The notes under the pieces are model-generated. The model ran no database searches, had not been told where the DNA came from, and was given only the letters and a program-made list of their open reading frames with translations. A stretch of 14,099 nt of DNA from Gammaproteobacteria bacterium (lineage in GTDB: Bacteria; Pseudomonadota; Gammaproteobacteria; SZUA-229). The first letter of the stretch is position 1, and every line of letters starts with the position of its first letter. The stretch covers positions 1-14,099 of the forward strand of contig JACPVK010000456.1 in the NCBI GenBank assembly GCA_016191795.1, given 5' to 3'. Made by a program: the position numbers and the translations under genes. Of this stretch, positions 6,518-13,416 are shown in pieces.

Positions 6518-8113
6518 ATGTTAATTTCAATTGTTAAAAAATGTATTAAACCGACTTGCTTGCTCATTCCTGCCTTGCTGGCCTCACCTTTGGCAGTCAG
6601 TGACAATTACAACGTCGTCAGCGGCACGTTCTTTATGGGCACGGTCACATCAGCACCCATCGCTCTGGTACCCGGCAGCAATACAGGCGTATTAGTTGAA
6701 GGGACGTTTCAGGGCACATCGCTCAGCGATAGCAATCAGGCCTTGTTTGCTCCGTTTCAGTTTTTTGGTGTACCGGTCGGCACTTATACTGCACAGACAG
6801 GTGTAGATGCTGTCACCCATGCCGCGCCAACGATAAATCTGATAACCGAAACCGCCGACATGGGCTCGTTCTACGCGTTCTGGAACGGCACTGAATTTAA
6901 CCAGGGCAGCACAACAGCTAACGTGTTTGATAATTTTGATAGAACCTACACCCTGTCATGGACATCACTCATTGTCGGCGGCCCTTTCAACGGCAAAACC
7001 GGTTCATGGGTCATGCTCGTTGATTGTCCGGCATGTCCAGCCGTCGAAGCCGGCCCATCAACGACGCTAACCGCAACCCAGGGCGCCGTATCAACACACA
7101 CCGTGACGCAGGCCGATGGCAATGTCACCCTGACAACCGATTTAACATCGACTGCGGGCTATCAATTTAGCTGGAGTGGCACCAACGATGACCTGGATAA
7201 CGGCGCTGTTGTCACCACACCTACTTTCACGTTTGATCCTTCTAACATAGCGGGTAAATATAATGTGACCTTAAAAGTCACCAACACCAATACCACACCG
7301 CAGCAAAAATCCCTCACCACCTTTATCATTCATGTGGTTGCCACAGGCACACTCGCCGATATTGGTGATACCGATAACGATGGCGTGGCCAATACAGCAG
7401 ACCTGATTGATAACACCACCACACCGACACAAATACAGGGTAAGGCCGCAAACAGCACCAGCTATATTCTTGAATCCAGTGCTGGCAGCCTGAGTCTGGG
7501 CAACGTAGCCATTTGTGCCGGCACCAATGCGGCAGAAGTCACACTCAATCAAATTAAAAACAATGCGGGCACCAGTTGCACGGCTACCGCCAAAGCCACA
7601 GATGATATTTATGCTGTCAGTTCCGGCATAGGTGGTTATTTCGATGTTCAGGTTGGCAGCCTCACCCGCGGCGAACAGGTACAGTTAGTGATACCGCTGC
7701 ATGCACCTCTGCCCAAAAATGCCGGCTTCAGAAAATTCAATAACAACCAGACACCTGCCTGGAGCCCATTCGATACCACCACAACCGATAGCGTGGCATC
7801 GGCCGCAGGCTCGGCCGGTACCTGCCCTGCCCCCGGCGCTTCATCCTGGCAATCGGGTTTAACGCAAGGTCATAACTGTATTCGTTTGTCGGTGACAGAC
7901 GCCGGCCCGAATGATGGCGATGGCTTTTCAAATGGCGTTGTTACCCTGGCCGGCACCATTGAAGGCTACCCGGGCATTGATGCTAATTTGATTGATGGTT
8001 GCAGCATGAGCAGCACGCCCAAACCACTTAATGAACACCTGGAATGGCTGATCGTGGCGCTCTTCCTGCTTGGCCTGGGTTTAATGCGACATGCAGAAGC
8101 AAAGAAATCCTGA
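6518..8113 (+). CDS. Surface protein: shared module, PKD-like domain, choice-of-anchor U, GCSM-type C-terminal sorting tail
   Basis: The product has 531 residues from ATG 6518, which has GGAG nine bases upstream; the frame stays open to 6473, inside the preceding gene. Order: signal peptide (1-27); the shared module (about 29-165, with YAFWNGTEFNQG and SLIVGGPFNGKTGSW); a CPACP spacer; a PKD/Ig-like domain (about 177-277); a calcium-binding-type DTDNDGVANTAD (about 285-296); a choice-of-anchor-U domain (about 300-490, with VQVGSLTRGEQVQLVIPL and CIRLSVTDAGPNDGDG); then GCSM (Cys495), a hydrophobic helix EWLIVALFLLGLGLM and basic end AEAKKS. The tail is tripartite with a Cys before the helix, as in JDVT- and MYXO-CTERM signals that CPBP proteases are thought to cut. 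It is paralogous to the next gene. The likely role is a cell-surface protein; its ligand is unknown. Confidence 0.9.
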   Translation: MLISIVKKCIKPTCLLIPALLASPLAVSDNYNVVSGTFFMGTVTSAPIALVPGSNTGVLVEGTFQGTSLSDSNQALFAPFQFFGVPVGTYTAQTGVDAVTHAAPTINLITETADMGSFYAFWNGTEFNQGSTTANVFDNFDRTYTLSWTSLIVGGPFNGKTGSWVMLVDCPACPAVEAGPSTTLTATQGAVSTHTVTQADGNVTLTTDLTSTAGYQFSWSGTNDDLDNGAVVTTPTFTFDPSNIAGKYNVTLKVTNTNTTPQQKSLTTFIIHVVATGTLADIGDTDNDGVANTADLIDNTTTPTQIQGKAANSTSYILESSAGSLSLGNVAICAGTNAAEVTLNQIKNNAGTSCTATAKATDDIYAVSSGIGGYFDVQVGSLTRGEQVQLVIPLHAPLPKNAGFRKFNNNQTPAWSPFDTTTTDSVASAAGSAGTCPAPGASSWQSGLTQGHNCIRLSVTDAGPNDGDGFSNGVVTLAGTIEGYPGIDANLIDGCSMSSTPKPLNEHLEWLIVALFLLGLGLMRHAEAKKS

Positions 8114-8158
8114 GCTGAAACAACGAACAACCTGCTGAACTAATTGAAGGTATACATT

Positions 8159-10606
8159 ATGAAACGCATTCTACTTGCATCTATCATGCTGGCATTAACC
8201 CTGCCAACGCATGCTGTTACCAAAAAAGTACAATCTATCACCATTGCTGGGGGTACATTTGGCATGGGCGCCCCTGGCACCGACCAAATACTTGCAGGGG
8301 GTCTGGCACCAGTTGCCATGAATGTTTATCAAGGTAACGCACCAACAATCAGCACCACAGCAGTTGATATAAACAACCCGTCGTCGCATCCATATTACGC
8401 AACAAGCTTGGGTATATTCCAGTTTGGTTTTTTTGGTCCTGTCGCGTTGTATACGGCAGCGACAGATGGTGTTAACAGTGGTATGGCGCCACCATCAGGC
8501 TACGTTGATGATGCGGTCGCTGACTCCATTCATCTGGATCTCAGCTCATGGATTGCATTCTGGAACGGAACATCATTTTCCCAAGGCGCTGGCAGTACAG
8601 TCACCTGGGATACAGTCGATGCTCCAAGCCCAGCACATGATGATTCTGATGTAATTGTGACGGATGTAACCGGTACGTATAACACCAGCTCACGTGCCTT
8701 TTCTATTTCCTGGCGCAAAGTAATCATTGGTGGCGCTTTCGACCAACAGGTAGGTTATTGGACGCTGACAGGTACCGCAACGCTCGACAACACCGCACCG
8801 GTTATTACCTTATCGGGGAACAATCCACTCGCCCTGAATCTCGGCACGCCGTATTCGGAACCTGGCTATTCCGCCGTGGATAACATGGATGGTGCGTGTG
8901 TTGCGCCGCCGTCGACAACCAACTGCACGGTTACTGCCACAGGCACTGTTAACCATAACACTCCCGGCGCTTATACCATTACTTACACCGCGATTGACCT
9001 GAGCAGCAACACTGGCATCGCTACACGTACGGTTAATGTCAGTAATGGAAATCCACCGGTTATAACGATCATTGGTAGCAACCCTGTTAACCTGAACGAA
9101 GGCGGTACTTATGTCGACGCCGGTGCCACAGCAACCGATATTGAAAACGGCAACTTAACCAGCTCGATAATAGTAACTGTCAATCCTGATCCTTTTAACC
9201 CCCTCGTCCCAAACACCTATACCTTCACCTATACCGTTACAGATTCCAATGGCAATGTTGACCAGGACACACGCACCGTAAATGTGCTGGATATAACACC
9301 GCCCGTTATTACCCTGGCAGGCGAAACGATCGTCAATGTGGCATTAAATGCCACCTATGCCGATACCGGCGCAACGGTAACGGATAACGCCAGCACCAAT
9401 CTAACGGCCGTAACAACCGGCACAGTCAACACCGCGGTACCGGGTACCTATTACCTCACCTACAATGCCAGCGATAACGCAGGCAACGCGGCTACCCCGG
9501 TTCTCCGCACAGTTATAGTCGGTGGCGTACCACCACAAAAACCAGTGCTTACCGCCACCCAAAACAGCAACACGACCAGCATTGTGCTGACAACAGGTGG
9601 TGCCGTATCCATTACAACCAATATGTCGAGCGACCGCTTGCTGGTCAGTACCCTGGACTGGAGCGCCACAGATAATGCTGTAGTGCCTACAGCGGGTACC
9701 AGCAGCGCTACATTCAGCTTTGATCCAACGGCTATGGCGGACGGGGTGTACACCATTCGCTTGAATATCAATTCCGGCACGGCCACCGCCAGCTCAACAT
9801 CCATCTTGCTGCGTGTCATTTCTACAGCGCCGGTGTTATCCGCCAGCACCGACACCGATGGCGATAGTGTGATGGATAGTATCGAAGGCTATGATGATAC
9901 CGACAATGACGGCATTCCCGACTTTGTCGATGCCAGTACCCTGACGCAAAACGAAATAGCCGCCAATGCTGACATCATGGTTTCAAGTACCGGCAACTTG
10001 AGACTGGGCAACACCGCTATAACAGCTTCAAACCTTGCCACCGGTGATTTCTCACCGGTAATCACCGCAGCAGCCATTACTGCAAACGGCGGCACCAATG
10101 ATTCAGGTGTAATCACCTCCTGCAATGGTGGCTGCTTCGACTTTGAAGTGCGCGGTTTAACCCAGGGCGCGATCGTTGATGTTGTTCTGCCAGTTAGCGC
10201 TGACGCCATCGGCAAGCGTGCTGTGTACCGCAAATATTCCGCTGCCCATGGCTGGCAGGATTTTGATACCAGTGGCAATGACCGCATTGCCTCATCCGGC
10301 CTTATCAACGGTGCATGCCCGGCTGCTACGGCTAGCAACACCTGGGTTGATGGCCTGTTTGAAGGTGATCGCTGCATACGATTAACCATTGAAGATGGTG
10401 GATTGAATGACGTGGATGGTTTGGCAGATGGCACCATCACCGACCCAGGCGGCGTTGCCAATGCGCGCGCGCCGGCATCTCGCCTGACCAGCGGTTGCAG
10501 CATGACCAGCCAGGAAACTAGCGCTGCAAATCATGCAGACTGGTTAGTCGTACTCGGCTTTATTGGCCTGATGGGCTGGTTAAGTGTTGCACGACGCAAG
10601 GCCTAA
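8159..10606 (+). CDS. Large surface protein: shared module, three Ig-like repeats, PKD-like, TSP3-like, choice-of-anchor U, GCSM tail
   Basis: The product has 815 residues from ATG 8159, with GAAGG eight bases upstream (an in-frame TTG at 8144 overlaps that site). Signal peptide 1-19; shared module about 25-207 (FWNGTSFSQG near 134, VIIGGAFDQQVGYW near 188, plus GMAPPSGYVDDA); three tandem bacterial Ig-like (DUF5011-type) repeats, each starting PPVIT or APVIT, at about 209-296, 297-377 and 378-455; a PKD-like domain about 457-557; a thrombospondin-3-like calcium motif DTDGDSVMDSIEGYDDTDND (564 on); choice-of-anchor U about 590-775; then GCSM (Cys780), ADWLVVLGFIGLMGWL and ARRKA. It shares the PKD-to-tail arrangement with 6518-8113 but has gained the Ig repeats. 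Its stop is 6 nt before the intramembrane protease start, so translation of the two may be coupled. It is probably a stalk-like surface protein. Confidence 0.92.
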   Translation: MKRILLASIMLALTLPTHAVTKKVQSITIAGGTFGMGAPGTDQILAGGLAPVAMNVYQGNAPTISTTAVDINNPSSHPYYATSLGIFQFGFFGPVALYTAATDGVNSGMAPPSGYVDDAVADSIHLDLSSWIAFWNGTSFSQGAGSTVTWDTVDAPSPAHDDSDVIVTDVTGTYNTSSRAFSISWRKVIIGGAFDQQVGYWTLTGTATLDNTAPVITLSGNNPLALNLGTPYSEPGYSAVDNMDGACVAPPSTTNCTVTATGTVNHNTPGAYTITYTAIDLSSNTGIATRTVNVSNGNPPVITIIGSNPVNLNEGGTYVDAGATATDIENGNLTSSIIVTVNPDPFNPLVPNTYTFTYTVTDSNGNVDQDTRTVNVLDITPPVITLAGETIVNVALNATYADTGATVTDNASTNLTAVTTGTVNTAVPGTYYLTYNASDNAGNAATPVLRTVIVGGVPPQKPVLTATQNSNTTSIVLTTGGAVSITTNMSSDRLLVSTLDWSATDNAVVPTAGTSSATFSFDPTAMADGVYTIRLNINSGTATASSTSILLRVISTAPVLSASTDTDGDSVMDSIEGYDDTDNDGIPDFVDASTLTQNEIAANADIMVSSTGNLRLGNTAITASNLATGDFSPVITAAAITANGGTNDSGVITSCNGGCFDFEVRGLTQGAIVDVVLPVSADAIGKRAVYRKYSAAHGWQDFDTSGNDRIASSGLINGACPAATASNTWVDGLFEGDRCIRLTIEDGGLNDVDGLADGTITDPGGVANARAPASRLTSGCSMTSQETSAANHADWLVVLGFIGLMGWLSVARRKA

Positions 10607-10612
10607 AGATAA

Positions 10613-11206
10613 ATGAGCAGATACACTCTGCTCATACTGAACGGCGCACTCCTCACGGGTTGCGCCGTTTTTATTTATGATGCCCGTACAGCGGTTTTAA
10701 CCGGGCTGATGTTGTTTTTGCCATTCATTGACAGACACTGGCACCCCCCCATTCGTATGCGCCGTGCGCATCAATCCCCCTATGGTGCGCACGGCGCACC
10801 CTACATCTGGCTGGCGCTTGTAGTTAGCGCAATAACGCTGCTTGTGATTAACCCGCAACACATATCAACCGCAGTCATGATATTGCTGCTTACTGCCCTG
10901 CCCGAAGAATGGTTTTTTCGCGCCTACTTCACCACACAACTGCAGAAATATTTTGCAGGCATGCACACCCGGCATTCAGCCAGTGCATGGCTCGCAAATA
11001 TCGCCGCATCACTGTTGTTCGCCCTGCTTCACACACCTACACAAGGCTGGTTTGGATTAAGCATATTTTTTCCATCACTCTTATTTGGCTGGATATATCA
11101 ACAACAGAAAAGCTTAACACTCGTGATAGCGCTACATGCCATGTCTAATCTCGTTTTCATTATTTATATTAAAGAATTTCTGCAGAAAATTTCTATAAAC
11201 TTTTGA
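10613..11206 (+). CDS. CPBP-family glutamic intramembrane protease, probable C-terminal sorting protease
   Basis: This 197-residue multi-pass membrane protein carries the three CPBP (Rce1/Abi) motifs: PEEWFFR (97-103, Glu98-Glu99 and Arg103), FALLH (136-140) and HAMSN (175-179). These place the catalytic Glu and His residues in the membrane. Close relatives MrtJ and myxosortases are CPBP enzymes encoded beside proteins with Cys-containing C-terminal sorting tails. Here the two upstream genes both end in GCSM plus a helix, and the gap from the last is only 6 nt, so they are the natural substrates (inference). Two oddities lie in the coding sequence: a terminator-like hairpin near codons 10-19, and a REP pair read through in frame at codons 48-64 (RMRRAHQSPYGAHGAP), between membrane segments, just after a C7 run. 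The motifs downstream are intact, so the enzyme may still work. No strong Shine-Dalgarno (AAGG at 10598-10601 is 11 nt away). Confidence 0.88.
   Translation: MSRYTLLILNGALLTGCAVFIYDARTAVLTGLMLFLPFIDRHWHPPIRMRRAHQSPYGAHGAPYIWLALVVSAITLLVINPQHISTAVMILLLTALPEEWFFRAYFTTQLQKYFAGMHTRHSASAWLANIAASLLFALLHTPTQGWFGLSIFFPSLLFGWIYQQQKSLTLVIALHAMSNLVFIIYIKEFLQKISINF
10640..10675 (+). terminator. Terminator-like hairpin inside the start of the protease gene
   Basis: A perfect 9-bp stem, AACGGCGCA (10640-10648) / TGCGCCGTT (10661-10669), has a 12-nt loop and runs directly into TTTATTT. It has the form of an intrinsic terminator, but lies 27 nt inside the protease coding region. It could attenuate transcription before most of the protease is made, or be silenced by translating ribosomes. 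Confidence 0.5.
10755..10804. repeat. REP pair inside the protease coding region
   Basis: The left arm GTATGCGCCGTGCGCATC (10755-10772) is degenerate. The right arm starting GGTGCGCACGGCGCACCC (10784-10804) matches the family perfectly in inverted orientation, ending in CTAC. The 50 bases stay open in frame and encode about 17 residues in a loop between predicted membrane helices. Confidence 0.8.
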
Positions 11207-11685
11207 CAACTTACCACCCAAAGATGCATAAAGTTACAATCTAATTAACCTGTTAACCCGGCAATAATCAACAGCCGTCAATGCCAATAAGTTAAAAAAA
11301 TTTGTGCTGTCGTAGGGTGCGCCGTGCGCACCAGAACTGCGACATCTTCAAATTAGAAATGGCGCGCATAGCACACCCTACACAAACTCCGCGGACATGG
11401 CACAACCCTAAAACAACGGCGGGTTACGCTTTACCAACGCGCCCTGCCATACCCACATGCGTGCGATTACGCTTTGCTAATCGCACCTACAACAGCAATA
11501 CCGTGGATGTGCCGTGCGCCCAATTTAAATGGTGCGCATGGCGCACCCTACAAAATCATCCGTGTTCTGAAAAAGTTGTGAACCGTCTCAGCCCGCAGCC
11601 CGGATGTAGTAAAACGAAATCCGGAAACCAACCCCAGGATTTCACTGAGTTGTATCCGGGCTACTCAACTGATGCCCAAAAAAAT
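11207..11685. repeat. REP-rich intergenic block
   Basis: No gene is credible here; the block is mainly repeats. REP 11312-11332 and its inverse 11361-11381; a linker starting CACAAACTCCGCGGACATGG (11381-11411); a GCGGGTTACGC-type palindrome near 11418-11443; a GTGCGATTA..TAATCGCACCTAC palindrome (11461-11490); a REP pair 11503-11521 / 11531-11551; and an AGCCCGGAT..ATCCGGGCT palindrome at 11597-11662. All have a GTAG (or CTAC on the other strand) head where complete. No intrinsic terminator follows the operon apart from these hairpins. Confidence 0.8.
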
Positions 11686-12111
11686 TCAGAGTTCTGGTAA
11701 TGCATGCATATTAAATGGATTGCAAACACGCAATTGATGGTCGATTAGCAGACCATCCTGCATATCCTCGGTGTACAAGGTTTCGCATCCTGCAAGTAGT
11801 GCGGCGGCCACGATCATGGCGTCGTACACACTAATCCCGTAGCGCTCAGCTACCAGCCTTCCTTTGTCATGGGTTTCAATAGTCAACGGTTCTGCCGGAC
11901 ACACCGACCGAATCAGCATTAATAGCTCGTTAATTTCCAGCCATGACATGGCGAGTTTACGACGTGCCACGTTGGTTATTTCGTTCAATATCTGCACGCT
12001 AATCAGGCCTCCGGCCCGTAGAATGGTCTCGGCTCTGTCGGCCTTATCGGCATCGGGCGATAAGAGGTAAAGCAGAACATTGGTGTCGATGAAGGCCTTA
12101 GCCTCGGGCAT
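11686..12111 (-). CDS. vapC: PIN-domain toxin, VapC family
   Basis: This 141-residue ribonuclease-type toxin has the acidic PIN residues Asp9 (FIDTNVLLYLLS), Glu44 (LNEITNV), Asp97 (SVYDAMIVAAAL) and Glu115-Asp116 (YTEDM), spaced as in VapC proteins of 130-145 residues. Known VapCs use Mg2+ to cut tRNA or rRNA loops; the target here is unknown. I start at ATG 12111 (MPEAKAF), which overlaps the last 14 bases of the antitoxin gene, the usual translational coupling. The longer open frame to 12177 would lie within the antitoxin gene and adds no domain. It is second in a two-gene operon read leftward and controlled by the palindrome at 12343-12375. All expected catalytic residues are present, so it is probably active. 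Confidence 0.9.
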   Translation of the reverse strand: MPEAKAFIDTNVLLYLLSPDADKADRAETILRAGGLISVQILNEITNVARRKLAMSWLEINELLMLIRSVCPAEPLTIETHDKGRLVAERYGISVYDAMIVAAALLAGCETLYTEDMQDGLLIDHQLRVCNPFNMHALPEL

Positions 12112-12331
12112 TGGCGTCGTCCCGGTCAAACTTGAAATCAGCCGGTAACTTTCCCCGGAACTGCCGTAACCGCGCAAGGAAATCCTCGCTACCAGGTTTT
12201 TTCCCTACCCGGAAGACTCGTTTGTCTGCAATCACCACTTCAATGTCATCGCCTTCGTGCAACTCCAGTGCTTCAACCACTGAGGCAGGCAACCGAATGG
12301 CCAGGCTGTTACCCCATTTTGAGACTTGCAT
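12098..12331 (-). CDS. vapB: AbrB/MazE-type antitoxin, VapB family
   Basis: This is a 77-residue antitoxin. The N-terminal half (MQVSKWGNSLAIRLPASVVE, then LHEGDDIEVVI) is the swapped-hairpin AbrB/SpoVT DNA-binding fold, with the signature KWGNSLAIRLP. The C-terminal half (FLARLRQFRGKLPADFKFDR) is the flexible toxin-binding arm. Such proteins bind and neutralise the cognate PIN toxin and, with it, repress their own promoter. ATG 12331 has AGGAG six bases upstream, an excellent site. The toxin start overlaps its last codons. The perfect inverted repeat 11 nt upstream of the start codon is the probable operator. Confidence 0.92.
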   Translation of the reverse strand: MQVSKWGNSLAIRLPASVVEALELHEGDDIEVVIADKRVFRVGKKPGSEDFLARLRQFRGKLPADFKFDRDDANARG

Positions 12332-12342
12332 GATTATCTCCT

Positions 12343-12375
12343 AATAGATATACATTGAATAAATGTATATCTATT
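12343..12375. promoter_or_regulatory. Probable VapB/VapBC operator palindrome
   Basis: Perfect 14-bp arms AATAGATATACATT (12343-12356) and AATGTATATCTATT (12362-12375) flank a 5-bp centre. It lies 11 nt upstream of the vapB start codon and just ahead of its ribosome binding site. This is where an AbrB-type antitoxin would bind to repress its own operon. Confidence 0.8.
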
Positions 12376-12460
12376 TATTACGGCAGTCAATTCGGTAATG
12401 AAGATTTTTCCGTTTCAGCACCATTTTGACGTACAACCAGATAATCGGCGTATTTTTAGT

Positions 12461-12481
12461 GGTGCGCGCGGCGCACCCTAC
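12461..12481. repeat. Solo REP between the two toxin-antitoxin pairs
   Basis: It starts GGTGCGCGCGGCGCACCC and ends CTAC, a single inverted member of the GTAGGGTGCGCC family, with no left partner. It lies between the vapBC promoter and the end of the MNT gene. Confidence 0.8.
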
Positions 12482-12521
12482 AAAACGCTACCTGTAGCCA
12501 CACAGCGCAACCGAGTCCGGA

Positions 12522-12851
12522 CTATTCAGCTTGCTGAATGACCACATGTGCCTGTTCGATTTCTCGATGAAATTCCTCCGGGATGCGTGCCCAGTCCATC
12601 ACATCAACGCGGATGGGCAAATCACTTTCCATAAAAGCCTCCTTGAGTTCGCTTAAAGCCGGGGCTTCCTCAAGTAGATTATCCGGATTCCGTATCACCA
12701 AATCGAGATCACTGGCATCGTGACCACTACCGGTTACCCGGCTGCCATATGCCCAAACATCGACTCGTGGCACATGGATACGCAGGATATCTTTAACCTG
12801 CCTGAGGTATTTTTCCGGCAATATTAATATGTCAGTTTCGGCTACATGCAT
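12522..12851 (-). CDS. MNT-domain nucleotidyltransferase (MntA-like antitoxin)
   Basis: This 109-residue minimal nucleotidyltransferase has the polymerase-beta-fold motif GSRVTG (36-41) followed by SDLDL (47-51), with the two metal-binding Asp48 and Asp50, and a third likely acidic residue at Asp83 in RVDVMD. In paired HEPN/MNT systems the MNT enzyme has been shown to inactivate the HEPN toxin by adding AMP groups to its active-site Tyr. Here the HEPN gene lies directly upstream, 6 nt away, and its RX4HXY motif has the target Tyr. The start at 12851 has only a poor ribosome binding site within the end of the upstream gene, so coupling to HEPN translation is likely. An older reading would be a DNA-polymerase-beta-like nucleotidyltransferase of unknown substrate. 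Confidence 0.9.
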   Translation of the reverse strand: MHVAETDILILPEKYLRQVKDILRIHVPRVDVWAYGSRVTGSGHDASDLDLVIRNPDNLLEEAPALSELKEAFMESDLPIRVDVMDWARIPEEFHREIEQAHVVIQQAE

Positions 12852-12857
12852 GATGCT

Positions 12858-13286
12858 TTATGCACCCTTGTTAAACCGGCGTTGCAAAACGGATTCCAGT
12901 ATTTTTGTGTCAACAATGAAATCAGGCAGCAATACCAAAGTTTCTTTTGCAAAACCCTCACCGTAATCATGCGCTGTATTATTCCGGTTGTCGCGATAGA
13001 CAAACCAGCGCTCTACTTCAGCCACAGTCATCAATCCGTGTGTTGCAGCTAAACGCAGGATTTCCTTGACGGGCGTTGCGTCCAGTTTTTTTCCGCTATA
13101 TCCAAAATCCTTGAGCGCTCGTTTAAGCAGCTTGAAGCTGGTTTCCTGCACAAGCTCATATCCTTTAATAATGGCATTACGAAACACTTCCTGCTCAATG
13201 CTTTCGTGCGCAGATTTAGCGTACAACTCAAGAGATGATTCGAGAGTAGTGATACAACGCTTAAGATGATCAGTATTCAGATTCAT
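12858..13286 (-). CDS. HEPN-domain protein, HI0074 / HepT-like toxin
   Basis: This 142-residue, mostly helical protein belongs to the family annotated as nucleotidyltransferase substrate-binding protein (HI0074 family). It has the HEPN RNase motif RX4HXY as RNNTAHDY: Arg101, His106, Tyr108. HEPN toxins are dimeric RNases; in HepT/MntA pairs the Tyr is modified with AMP by the MNT partner, blocking activity. The partner gene follows after 6 nt, on the same strand. ATG 13286 is preceded by only a weak purine stretch (AGAG, 9 nt off). Residues needed for activity are all present. I cannot exclude a non-toxic role, as some HI0074 members were long described only as binding proteins. Confidence 0.9.
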   Translation of the reverse strand: MNLNTDHLKRCITTLESSLELYAKSAHESIEQEVFRNAIIKGYELVQETSFKLLKRALKDFGYSGKKLDATPVKEILRLAATHGLMTVAEVERWFVYRDNRNNTAHDYGEGFAKETLVLLPDFIVDTKILESVLQRRFNKGA

Positions 13287-13416
13287 TGTCTAATACTCTA
13301 TTAACAAGTCTTACAGATAAACAGGATGATGGCACAAAGCCTGCAGTTATCACGCGCCATTATATTTGAAGGGTACCCCGTGAACACCAGGTTTATCGGT
13401 GTGATCGTAAAAATAT

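Noticed and set aside
9889..10503. Minus-strand open frame of 204 residues
   Set aside because: It is antisense to the choice-of-anchor-U domain of a well-supported gene; no domain and codon pattern belongs to the other strand.
11302..11700. Plus-strand open frame of 132 residues
   Set aside because: It is composed almost wholly of REP-type repeats translated by chance.
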